Positions 56,988 to 64,000 of a DNA stretch of 64,000 bases are shown here, piece after piece. The translations under genes and the position numbers were made by a program. The notes below the pieces were generated by a model, which ran no database searches, had not been told where the DNA came from, and worked only from the letters and a program-made list of their open reading frames with translations. The first letter of the stretch is position 1; each line of letters begins with the position of its first letter. This DNA comes from Micromonospora profundi (GTDB lineage: Bacteria > Actinomycetota > Actinomycetes > Mycobacteriales > Micromonosporaceae), in NCBI RefSeq assembly GCF_011927785.1, contig NZ_JAATJK010000001.1:4063001-4127000 (forward strand), read 5' to 3'.

Positions 56988-58486
56988 CAACTCTCCCCTG
57001 TTCCTCGACCAGCGGGAGCGCCCAGCGCGTCGGGCCTGCGCTCCGGATCGTCCCAGAGGATCGTCAGGTGGTGGCCGATGTGGCCGTCCCGCGAAGCGGG
57101 CTCGAGCTGTAGCGCCTTGTGCCGCAATTCTTTGGCACGCATAGGCAGCTGTCCCAGGCCTCCATCACTTACCAGACTGGCGACCGCTTCCCGGAACTCG
57201 GCGCTGGTGCAGTCACCCCGATGCCAGATGATCACCGGCAGCCCGGCCCGCAGGGCCGCTTCGATCTCTTGCTGGCCGGTTTCACCACGCTGCGCCGGTG
57301 GCTCGCTGAGAACGAGTGAAACCACACGATCGTCCGCCTTGAGTTCCGCCTCTAGCCTGGTGAAGTAGTCCGTACCGCTGGGTTGGCTCCAGAAGACGGC
57401 GCTGTGGGCGGGAGCCGCGAGCAGCTGCCGCCAGCGCTGGTGCCAGGCACGGTGCCAGCGCCGGGTGCGCAGCCGTTCCAGACTGCGAACCACCACGGGA
57501 TAGTCCATGGCCAAAGCGATCGGCCGCGAACTGTCGATCTCCTTACGCCAGCGGTCCACCCCGACGTTGAGCAGTTCCCACGGCAGGACGAACTCGACCA
57601 CGATCGTGCCGGTCCGGTCCGACCATTCGATCTCCATCTGCTCGATTACCCGCTCCACCTCACGTTCCAGGTCGTGGAGACGGACCAGGCGGGGCTCGCC
57701 CTGCCGGGAATGCCAGAAGTCTGCGCCGTACCACTGGCGGAAATGCGACAACGCGTAGGTGTCGTCACTGCCGTCGGGGTCCAGGTGTGGCTCGACCTGG
57801 ACGACCAGGTACGCCGTGGTGCCCATCGGCTGTTCACCGCCGCGGTGCAGGTATGCCCGCCGATCCTCCAGCTGTGACGTCAGCCCTTGTCCGGTGGCCA
57901 CACGACTGTTCCGCAGCCGGATCCACCGGGCGTCCTGCGCGTCGACCTGGTCCTCGAGCAACGCCAGGAAGGCCATGCTCGGGGGCAGGCCGTCGGGGCC
58001 GGCGTTCTGCCCTGCCAGGTGGACGAGCGCCTGCCAGGCGTCGACGCACCACGGCGGCGGCCCAGGCGACCGGTGCTCGGTGGCGCGCTGATACAGAACG
58101 GTCAGGTTGACGGGCACGAGGTTGCTCAGGAGAGGACGCAGCTGGGTCCAGTCCTCCTCGGTCAGGACCTCAACCGCCTCCCACTCGTCCCGGAGACGCT
58201 GCAACCGGACGACCTCCTCCGTGCCCGGTTCCAGGTGCTCGATCGTCTCCACCAGGATCTGAAGCCCGTTGGCGCGCCTGCTGCAGGCACGCACCAGCTC
58301 GGCCATCTGCAGCCGCAACTCGGGGTGCTCACGGAGCGAGAAGGGACCGAGGCGATCCTGGAGTTGTTCGAGGAGGAGTTGGCGGCTGGCCGGGCCCCGC
58401 ATCAGTCGGGTGCGTTCGAGCACACCGACGAGCACCGTCTGAATCCGGTGCCGCACCTGTTCACCGCTGGTCTGCGCAGTTTTCAT
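56984..58486 (-). CDS. EAD2-VMAP-C conflict-system protein
   Basis: This 500-residue protein starts with a helical module of about 90 residues that looks like effector-associated domain 2 (RHRIQTVLVGVLERTRLM, then LREHPELRLQMAELVRACS). A middle region follows, and then a VMAP-C-type domain with AYLVVQVEPHLDPDG, the SHFRQWYGADFWHSRQ stretch, VEFVLPWELLNVGVD and GLPVIIWHRGD. VMAP proteins belong to vWA/MoxR-linked ternary conflict systems. It is the first gene of a two-gene operon with the giant STAND ATPase (GTGA overlap). Its catalytic activity is not known. Confidence 0.8.
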   Translation of the reverse strand: MKTAQTSGEQVRHRIQTVLVGVLERTRLMRGPASRQLLLEQLQDRLGPFSLREHPELRLQMAELVRACSRRANGLQILVETIEHLEPGTEEVVRLQRLRDEWEAVEVLTEEDWTQLRPLLSNLVPVNLTVLYQRATEHRSPGPPPWCVDAWQALVHLAGQNAGPDGLPPSMAFLALLEDQVDAQDARWIRLRNSRVATGQGLTSQLEDRRAYLHRGGEQPMGTTAYLVVQVEPHLDPDGSDDTYALSHFRQWYGADFWHSRQGEPRLVRLHDLEREVERVIEQMEIEWSDRTGTIVVEFVLPWELLNVGVDRWRKEIDSSRPIALAMDYPVVVRSLERLRTRRWHRAWHQRWRQLLAAPAHSAVFWSQPSGTDYFTRLEAELKADDRVVSLVLSEPPAQRGETGQQEIEAALRAGLPVIIWHRGDCTSAEFREAVASLVSDGGLGQLPMRAKELRHKALQLEPASRDGHIGHHLTILWDDPERRPDALGAPAGRGTGESW

Positions 58487-58639
58487 GTACTCACAGGTTT
58501 AAGGGCATGGCGGCCCCGGGCGGGCCCCGGTCGTCACAGGCTACCTTCTGGCAGTCCCCGACGGGACCTATGACCACGATCAGAAACATGCCACCTATTG
58601 GGTTGAACGCATAGCCGCCCGGCAGTAGAACCCGCGGCC

Positions 58640-60280
58640 TCAGACGGATAAGACGTGCTCGACGAGGTCGGGACAGTGCGTCTTCCAGTTCAATGCCGGG
58701 CCCTTCCTCATGAGGTCCAGGTTGAGCTGACGGGCCGCTTTGATGATTCCTGGTCGGGTGAGGGCGTCGTAGGCGGATCGCATCGACGTGAAGTGCAGTC
58801 CCAGTACCCCCGGGCGGATCCGGTAGTGAGCCTCGACAGGCCGCATCAACGCCAGCCCGATGCGAGTACGAAGGTGCGACCGTGCGGTGGCCCCGTCAAT
58901 GTTCAAGCGGATCTGCAGTTCCTGCGGAGTGTGCCTCTCGTGGTAGACGAACAGGGTCTCCAAAGCGTGCACCGAGACAGTGAGCAGGCGCGGATAGGTG
59001 GCGGCGCTGGTGGACGGGAGCGCGCTGACCGTCCAGTAGCTCAGCTCCGTCAGCTCCGGCACCGGCATCGCGACACGCAGGTAGGCACCGACCAGGCGAG
59101 CCAGCTCGTCGGTGAACCGCGGATCGGCCTGTAGCCGGTTGAACCGGTGCCGACTGCGGTGCTGAAGGACGGAGTCGACCGGCCGATCACCGAGGCGAAC
59201 GATCCCCGGCTGGTGGTCAGCCAGCCAACGTCGCTGCTCCGCTGAGGGCAGGAGAACGTCCAGCTCGCTGGCGCCAAGGCGACCCGTGGTGTGTACAACA
59301 TTGCGGAGCTGCACCCCGGCCGCCTCGCGCCGGCGAATCTGATCACGCTCCACCTTGTCGAGCTGGGCGCGGCTGACCCGTTCAAAGGCGATCTCCACCA
59401 TGTCGGACCATGTCCTGCGGTGGGCGCAGAACCGTGTCACCACATCGACGGCCTGTCCCACGTAGCGCTGGCCGTCGGCGAATGTCAACTCGTACACTCC
59501 ACACCGGCCACGTGCCTTGGGCAGTAGGTGAGCGATCGAGTTCAGTCCGACGATCTTCAGCCGAACAACTTCATGATCGTCCACGTGAACGACAGTAGGG
59601 CATGGGCCGTCAGTCGAAGCGCGAAGGCGCCTCACGGGCAGCGGCTCCGTGGTTTGCGTCGGCTTCCCTGCGGCTTCCCTGGCAGGTCGAGATAGGCCAG
59701 CAACCGTACTCTCCCGCAGCGCTTTGCTGTCCCGAGTCGCCTGTCGCTGGTCGTTACTGCTGCCCTGCTGCCTCCGGGCTGCCGCGCCTCGCCCACCTGA
59801 CCGGCGCAGCCTTCCCACCAGCCACCAGGCCGCCAGGCCGCAGCCGAACGCCATCAGCACCAGCACCGCCAGGCTCTTTACTGGAGCGATCGGTGTCCCC
59901 TCACCGTAGACAACCCTTCGCGCTCCTGTATCCCTTGCAGGCACGGTCAGGCCGATCCGCATCCGATCAGGTGGCGTATCAAGGACCACATCGCGACGGA
60001 TGATCCTCTGATCCGTGCTGACGAATGTCCCGCGCCACTCCTGACGACGGCCACCTCTCCCGGCGGCATCCACCCGTTCGGGTGTGAATGCCCCCGCTAC
60101 GCCGTGTCCAGTGGCCGCCCGCCACGACGGGCCGAATTCGTCGATCGACTGCTGAACGCCGAGCACAGATATAGCCGCGATGGCGGTAACCAGCACACCG
60201 GCCAGGAAGTAGCGCGAGGCTCGCCTCACGCTCCTCGAGAGCTCGCTCTGACACATCAGCGGGTAGGCCAAAGCGAGCAA
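58640..60280 (-). CDS. Two-helix membrane protein fused to a GIY-YIG nuclease-type domain
   Basis: This protein of about 546 residues has a first hydrophobic helix (FLAGVLVTAIAAISVLGV, about 25-45), an outward-facing stretch, a second helix (SLAVLVLMAFGCGLAAWWLV, about 135-155), an Arg/Ser-rich linker and, from about residue 250, a GIY-YIG-type domain. That domain has GVYELTFADGQRYVG, then TRFCAHRR with the Arg and KVERDQI with the Glu of the active site. A helical C-terminal third follows. The TTG start is weak; ATG 60256 is an alternative. It may act as a membrane-anchored defence nuclease or sensor. Confidence 0.72.
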   Translation of the reverse strand: MLALAYPLMCQSELSRSVRRASRYFLAGVLVTAIAAISVLGVQQSIDEFGPSWRAATGHGVAGAFTPERVDAAGRGGRRQEWRGTFVSTDQRIIRRDVVLDTPPDRMRIGLTVPARDTGARRVVYGEGTPIAPVKSLAVLVLMAFGCGLAAWWLVGRLRRSGGRGAAARRQQGSSNDQRQATRDSKALRESTVAGLSRPAREAAGKPTQTTEPLPVRRLRASTDGPCPTVVHVDDHEVVRLKIVGLNSIAHLLPKARGRCGVYELTFADGQRYVGQAVDVVTRFCAHRRTWSDMVEIAFERVSRAQLDKVERDQIRRREAAGVQLRNVVHTTGRLGASELDVLLPSAEQRRWLADHQPGIVRLGDRPVDSVLQHRSRHRFNRLQADPRFTDELARLVGAYLRVAMPVPELTELSYWTVSALPSTSAATYPRLLTVSVHALETLFVYHERHTPQELQIRLNIDGATARSHLRTRIGLALMRPVEAHYRIRPGVLGLHFTSMRSAYDALTRPGIIKAARQLNLDLMRKGPALNWKTHCPDLVEHVLSV

Positions 60281-60360
60281 GGCTGCCAGACAACGAGCAG
60301 GACCGGGAGCTTCATGATCGGACTGTATGAGGGCCAGTCACCTCAGGTGGCCTGCCGAGG

Positions 60361-61056
60361 TCAGGCGTCGCCGGTCCACGGTTTCCCGACGCCAGCGCGT
60401 ACCGCGCTGCCACCGGGCGGCAGGTCAAGAACGTCGATCAGGCTGGGGTCCTCGTCGACGGCATGATGCAGGTGCCCGACTTTGCCGTTGCTGCCGCTCG
60501 CTTCGGTGGCTCCGATCAACTGCCACACTCCGTCGTCCGCATCGTGACTGACGAACAGAACAGGCTCACGGTGTTCGAAGACCTCAGGGGTTTGAAGACA
60601 GACCGTGCCGAGCAGCCAGTGCCGCATCCACCATGCTCGCCGATCGTGCTGCATGACGTGGTCGGTGACCCACCAGACGAACGGCAGGTCCTCGTGGGCA
60701 CGCGACTGGTCTGCGGTCAGGTCCGGACCGCCCTGCGCAACCCGCTCGAAAGGCTCGTCGATGAGCGAGAACGCGTGACCGTCCTCGTTGGCGAAGATGA
60801 CGGCGTGGAAGGTGCCACCCCCGGGATTGCCGGCACCGATCCCGACGGACAGACGGGCTACGTGCGGGTCCGAGCCGGTGGACCAGCCGAACGCGTACGA
60901 GGCCAACTCCCCACGCGGCCCCACGAACTCACCGAACGCCCGCCGGTCCATGCCGCTGGCATCGGCCGTCGGCACCTCGACGAGCGCACCCTCCAGCACC
61001 TGGATATCCACGCCGGCAACATAGCTGATCGAGAGCATCCAGGCGCACGCCACCAC
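60361..61056 (-). CDS. Unknown protein, full-length member of a duplicated pair
   Basis: This protein of about 231 residues starts at a GTG nine bases after GAGG. It has one short hydrophobic start (VVACAWMLSISYVAGV) and a soluble body with WSTGSDPHVARLSVGIGAGN, FHAVIFANEDGHAFSLID, HHLPFVWW-like (DLPFVWWVTDHVMQHD), and the C-terminal VLFVSHDADDGVWQLIG and DEDPSLIDVLDLPPGG. I do not recognise the family. The last 46 residues are nearly identical to the protein cut by the right edge. It diverges from the DUF4240 gene. Confidence 0.6.
   Translation of the reverse strand: MVACAWMLSISYVAGVDIQVLEGALVEVPTADASGMDRRAFGEFVGPRGELASYAFGWSTGSDPHVARLSVGIGAGNPGGGTFHAVIFANEDGHAFSLIDEPFERVAQGGPDLTADQSRAHEDLPFVWWVTDHVMQHDRRAWWMRHWLLGTVCLQTPEVFEHREPVLFVSHDADDGVWQLIGATEASGSNGKVGHLHHAVDEDPSLIDVLDLPPGGSAVRAGVGKPWTGDA
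60371..60507 (-). repeat. Copy 1 of a 137-bp duplication
   Basis: It is 94 percent identical (8 mismatches in 137, no gaps, offset 3493) to 63864-64000 and in the same orientation. It encodes the C-terminal part of the unknown protein. The second copy runs off the window, so the full length of the duplication cannot be seen. Confidence 0.9.
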
Positions 61057-61124
61057 TAGTAGCCACCTCGGCGACGACCACCGGCACCGATCGGTGTCGG
61101 TAGGCCGTGGAAGACTCTCGCGCC

Positions 61125-61715
61125 GTGAACGTTGACGAGTTCTGGGCGGTTGTGGAGTCGGCCGGTGCGGGTCTCGACGGGCGGACTGGCGACGCTGGTG
61201 AGGCCGTTGCCGCGGCGCTGGTGACGCGCCTGGCTGCAACATCACCGGAAGGCATCCTCGACTTCCAGGAGCTGTTCGACCAACTCCACGGTGCGCTCTA
61301 CCGCTGGGATGTGTGGGCGGCTGCGTACCTGATCGGCGGGGGATGCTCGGACGACAGCTTCATGGACTTCCGGGCGGGAGTGATCGCGCAGGGGCGCGAG
61401 TGGTACGAACGCGTCCTGGCCTCTCCCGATGCCCTGGCTGACCATGCAGTGGTGCGACAAGCGGCGGCCGAGAAAGACGACTACGCGTTGTTCGCCGAGT
61501 CGGTGAACTACGTGGCCTGCGAGGCCTACGAGCGGGTCACGAATGATGACCATGCGTTCTACGACGCGATGGAAGCCCGCCAGCACGTTGCGGTAGGCGT
61601 TGGCGGAGGCTGCGAGCCCGACATGGGTGAGGACTTCGACTTCGACGACGATGACGAGATGCGGCGTCGGCTGCCCCGGCTGGCCGGGCTGTTCCTCGGC
61701 CCCGACGATGATTGA
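61125..61715 (+). CDS. DUF4240 protein
   Basis: This 196-residue protein begins VNVDEFWAVVESAG, the usual DUF4240 start, with the family segment LYRWDVWAAAYLIGGGCSDDSFMDFRAGVI and SVNYVACEAYERVT. The C terminus is a long acidic run (FDFDDDDEMRRRLP). The GTG at 61125 is chosen because the family begins at this point; GTG 61107 would add six residues. DUF4240 proteins are common near toxin/immunity and accessory genes. No function is established. Confidence 0.8.
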   Translation: MNVDEFWAVVESAGAGLDGRTGDAGEAVAAALVTRLAATSPEGILDFQELFDQLHGALYRWDVWAAAYLIGGGCSDDSFMDFRAGVIAQGREWYERVLASPDALADHAVVRQAAAEKDDYALFAESVNYVACEAYERVTNDDHAFYDAMEARQHVAVGVGGGCEPDMGEDFDFDDDDEMRRRLPRLAGLFLGPDDD

Positions 61716-61836
61716 CCTCGGCGGTTGACCTCGCCGCCGCTCACGGGACGGCGTGGCCACACCAGCGCATTCTTGAGCACCAGTTGCCACCGGGCAGGGT
61801 TTACGCTGTCGCTCGCGGCCACTGCGCGATCTTCGG

Positions 61837-62238
61837 TTGTCATCACCAATCACCGGTGATCAGGCAGCGGTCGCGCTCGACGAGGCAGCGCACCGGAGAC
61901 GACTGGCAAGCCGATTCCAGCAAGCCATGCGGTTGATGCGTAACCACGATGCACAGACCCAAGAGGACGGGTTTCACCAGCTGCGACCCTACGCCGCGCA
62001 GCACCTCGACGAGCTGATCACCGAGTTCAACAACGAGACCGCCCACGGCCTGCGCTGCTGGTTGCTCGAACTGATCGGCGAAGCCCACTCGGAACAAGCT
62101 CTGCCGGTGCTGGTTGAGCAACTTCACGGCGAGGACGAATCGCTGCGGTCCTGGGCTGTCAGGGGCCTCGAAAAGCTCGATACCAGACCGGCACGTCGCC
62201 AGATACACCAAGCCCGCGCTACGGGCTTGATCCCATGA
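61837..62238 (+). CDS. HEAT-repeat-like protein
   Basis: This protein of up to 133 residues has two HEAT-like helical pairs (LRPYAAQHLDELITEFNNE, then LRCWLLELIGEAHSEQALPVLVEQLHGEDESLRSWAVRGLEKL across the repeats). The TTG at 61837 is uncertain and the ATG at 61927 gives 103 residues containing both repeats. HEAT_2 proteins of this size often serve as immunity or adaptor proteins. Function unknown. Confidence 0.6.
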   Translation: MSSPITGDQAAVALDEAAHRRRLASRFQQAMRLMRNHDAQTQEDGFHQLRPYAAQHLDELITEFNNETAHGLRCWLLELIGEAHSEQALPVLVEQLHGEDESLRSWAVRGLEKLDTRPARRQIHQARATGLIP

Positions 62239-62314
62239 CCGCGAAGCCAGATCGCGAAGTGCCACTGGGGCACTGTCCGGACGTCTGCTCGGTCGCGATC
62301 TCGACTTCGGTGAT

Positions 62315-62872
62315 TCAGCTCGCGCGGCGGTAGTGCATGGACATCACGCCGTTGCTCAGTGGTTCGGCCGAGAGCAACTCGAGCCGGCGGGTGGCGGGCA
62401 GCCCGCCTTGGTACAGCGTCGGGCCGTGGCCGGCGATCACGGGATGGACGAGCAGCTTGTACTCGTCGATCAGGCCCAGCCGGTCGAGCTCGGTCGCGAG
62501 CTTGCCGCTTCCGACCAGTACCCCGTCCGGGGTCGCGTCCTTGAGCTTCTGCACGCCCTCGCGTAGATCGCCTGTGATGTGGTGGCTGTTGGTCCACGGG
62601 AAGTCCGTGCGCGTCGACGACACCACGTACTTGGGTTGAGCCTCCAGCGTGACCGCCCACTCACGTATGGCCGGCGGCGCTTCCACGTCACCGCGGGCGA
62701 CGGCCGGCCAGTAGCTCTCCATCATCTCGTAGGTGACGCGGCCCCACAGCATCGCTCCGCTCTCGTCCAGGAGACGGGTGAAGAAGGCGTGCGTCTCGTC
62801 GTCGGCGATCCCCTCCTGGTGGTCGACGCAACCATCCACAGTGACGTTGATGCTGAAGGTGAGCAGTCCCAT
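62315..62872 (-). CDS. Dihydrofolate-reductase-like protein (YyaP/RibD C-terminal type)
   Basis: This 185-residue protein reads MGLLTFSINVTVDGCVDHQ, then AMLWGRVTYEMMESYWP, LEAQPKYVVSST and GVLVGSGKLATELDRLGLIDEYKLLVHPVIAGHGPTLY, all typical of the DHFR-related family used in riboflavin-type or antibiotic reductions. The physiological substrate is not known. It is a single gene, and no good site marks the ATG beyond the family start. Confidence 0.85.
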   Translation of the reverse strand: MGLLTFSINVTVDGCVDHQEGIADDETHAFFTRLLDESGAMLWGRVTYEMMESYWPAVARGDVEAPPAIREWAVTLEAQPKYVVSSTRTDFPWTNSHHITGDLREGVQKLKDATPDGVLVGSGKLATELDRLGLIDEYKLLVHPVIAGHGPTLYQGGLPATRRLELLSAEPLSNGVMSMHYRRAS

Positions 62873-63291
62873 GGCCGGGGAGTCTAGTGCCGCCAAGGCG
62901 TCGGGACCGCACCATCATTAACCGCGTCGCATCCCATCCGGATATGCGTTGTCTACCTGTCCCTCCGCCTATAGGAGAACAGTGCCGCGCCGTGAAGACC
63001 TGAAAGCCCGGAGCTGCGTGTACGGCAAGCATCGCCGGAGCGCCGTAATAGGCTGCTGATCGTGCACGGGTTCACCGATGTCGACAGCCAGTCAGACACT
63101 ATGGACGGACATCAAGGTCCTGGCCAGCTTCTTGGTGGCCAGGGCCTCATGTTGGCGCCCGGTATGTCATCGTCCGCTGACGCCGACTGCATGGCGGCAG
63201 GTGAGGCGCCTGCCGCGCTTCAGGCTGGGCGCGTTCGGCAGAAGAGGCAGCCCGGCTCGATGGCCTTGAGAGCCGGCGTACCGTTTGTGTC
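62873..63291. other. Intergenic region without a supportable gene
   Basis: Short frames exist on both strands, but none shows domain similarity, a good ribosome site, or steady third-position GC. The region is less GC-rich than the window average near 62918-62990, which could hold promoters for the flanking genes. Confidence 0.45.
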
Positions 63292-63666
63292 GTGGCAGGT
63301 CGCTGGCATCCGGAACTCGGGCCCGAAGGCTTCCTGGAAGTAACTGCGAACCAGGCACGGCTCGTGCTCGATGTCGAAGAGGGCCGGCCCACCTACGACG
63401 CGGGTCTCGAATTTCAGGGGCTGGCCATGGAGGCTATGGCTGAGACCCCCAAAGGCGAGTACCTACCTGACATACCGACCGCGCTCAACCTGATTTGGGG
63501 AGCACTGACAGATGAGATGGACGCTCCTGGAAGGGGATCGCCGGAACAGGACGCCGCTGCGGTCCGACACATGAAGCAGGCGGCAGCCGAATGGCTTGCA
63601 GTCGTGGATTCGCGAGTTGGCAGGGCGGCCTACCTTGATCGTTGGGTGCACGATGAGTGCGGCTAA
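63292..63666 (+). CDS. Hypothetical protein (124 aa)
   Basis: This soluble, acidic protein starts GRWHPELGPEGFLEVTANQ with a GTG and has helical content (YLPDIPTALNLIWGALTDEM, MKQAAAEWLAVVDSRVGRAA). The frame has coding-like GC bias at third positions. No family was recognised. It lies in the accessory block near the duplicated unknown genes and may be an immunity-type protein. Confidence 0.5.
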   Translation: MAGRWHPELGPEGFLEVTANQARLVLDVEEGRPTYDAGLEFQGLAMEAMAETPKGEYLPDIPTALNLIWGALTDEMDAPGRGSPEQDAAAVRHMKQAAAEWLAVVDSRVGRAAYLDRWVHDECG

Positions 63667-63716
63667 CAGCGGGTGGCCCCTGAATCGTGAGGTCACCGCG
63701 TTGCCTGACTACGGCA

Positions 63717-63857
63717 GTGCCGAACCCGCATGCGGACCACGCCCGCTTCACGGCCGTGGACCTGCTGCTGCCCAGTGCCGCAAAGCTGTACCTGGACGCG
63801 GTCCTGGCCGGACTGGCCCGGCGCCTTGGCAGTTCCCGGTTGCCTGATCGAGGCTAG
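63717..63857 (+). pseudogene. Short coding-like remnant
   Basis: From GTG 63717 a 46-residue frame reads ADHARFTAVDLLLPSAAKLY and then LDAVLAGLARRLGSSRLP before a TAG. Its third positions are GC-rich and the composition is protein-like. The frame is too short to be a typical gene and has no ribosome site. Its end overlaps the convergent partial gene by four bases, so it is probably a decayed piece of a larger gene. Confidence 0.3.
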
Positions 63858-64000
63858 ACCTTTCCGGTCCAGGGTTTTCCGACGCCAGCGCGTGCCGCGC
63901 TGCGCCCGGGCGGCAGGTCAAGAATGTCGATCAGGCTGGGGTCCTCGTCGACGGCATGATGCAGGTGCCCGACTTTGCCGTTGCTGCCGCTCGCGTCGGA
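63854..64000 (-). CDS. Unknown protein, C-terminal 48 residues (5' part beyond right edge)
   Basis: This is the C-terminal end of a second copy of the protein encoded at 60361. It has the same segment SGSNGKVGHLHHAV and DEDPSLID before a slightly changed tail GVGKPWTGKV. Only a few residues differ from the first copy. The gene continues outside the window, and its stop overlaps the plus-strand remnant. Confidence 0.75.
   Translation of the reverse strand, partial: SDASGSNGKVGHLHHAVDEDPSLIDILDLPPGRSAARAGVGKPWTGKV
63864..64000 (-). repeat. Copy 2 of the 137-bp duplication (continues past the right edge)
   Basis: It pairs with 60371-60507 at 129 of 137 positions without gaps. It marks a tandem or nearby duplication of an unknown gene about 3.5 kb apart. 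Confidence 0.9.

Noticed and set aside
49926..58486. Hidden radical SAM maturase gene in the FxSxx-like locus
   Set aside because: No CxxxCxxC motif protein was found on either strand in this interval or its flanks.
63062..63343. 93-residue plus-strand frame upstream of the 124-residue hypothetical gene
   Set aside because: It has no ribosome site or domain similarity and overlaps the better-supported gene in another frame.

Overview
The window is very GC-rich, high-GC3 actinobacterial DNA. Many genes start with GTG or TTG, four-base stop/start overlaps are common, and there are family-2 cellulose-binding modules on Pro/Thr linkers plus abundant IclR, TetR, PaaX and MarR regulators. Together these suggest a soil or plant-associated filamentous actinomycete, most likely of the Micromonosporaceae; this placement is an inference. 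No rRNA, tRNA, insertion sequence or CRISPR array was recognised.

Bases 1-6756 (minus strand) hold an oligopeptide-type ABC uptake operon: binding lipoprotein, two permeases and a fused double ATPase. It runs into a hydantoinase A-type gene cut by the left edge. Bases 7549-12418 (plus strand) hold a secreted feruloyl-esterase-like CE1 enzyme with a CBM2, an SPFH/zinc-ribbon gene pair and a DUF4386 membrane protein.

Bases 12476-31673 form an island for breaking down plant aromatic acids. A minus-strand operon pcaI-J-H-G-B-D-C-IclR encodes the protocatechuate/beta-ketoadipate route, and pobA (4-hydroxybenzoate hydroxylase) diverges from it. An SsuABC-like importer and a PaaX-type regulator follow. 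A long minus-strand set then encodes vanillate demethylase (vanA, a 71-residue unknown protein, vanB), an IclR regulator, and a dehydrogenase, metal hydrolase, MaoC hydratase and CoA ligase that look like a beta-oxidation-type hydroxycinnamate side-chain pathway. The genes suggest this flow: ferulate or p-coumarate is released outside, imported, shortened to vanillate or 4-hydroxybenzoate, converted to protocatechuate, then to beta-ketoadipyl-CoA. The final thiolase (pcaF) is not in view.

Bases 31813-44843 hold a CBM2 protein with a Cip1-like domain, a berberine-bridge-type flavoprotein, a small helix-hairpin-helix protein, a prolyl oligopeptidase, and several regulator/enzyme pairs with clear palindromic operators: TetR/SDR, TetR/MFS exporter, and an SDR, luciferase-like monooxygenase, MarR and FMN reductase cluster. 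Bases 44964-49699 are small housekeeping or unknown genes.

Bases 49926-58486 look like a biological conflict/signalling module: a hydrolase with a C-terminal effector-associated-like domain, a degenerate FxSxx-COOH-type peptide, an HExxH protein, a giant vWA-like/NB-ARC/TPR STAND ATPase and an EAD2/VMAP-C protein. No radical SAM enzyme is present and the peptide lacks the FxSxx end, so this appears to be an unusual version of the FxSxx system. Bases 58640-64000 are accessory genes: a membrane GIY-YIG fusion, DUF4240, HEAT-like and DHFR-like proteins, and a 94 percent identical 137-bp duplication marking two paralogous genes.
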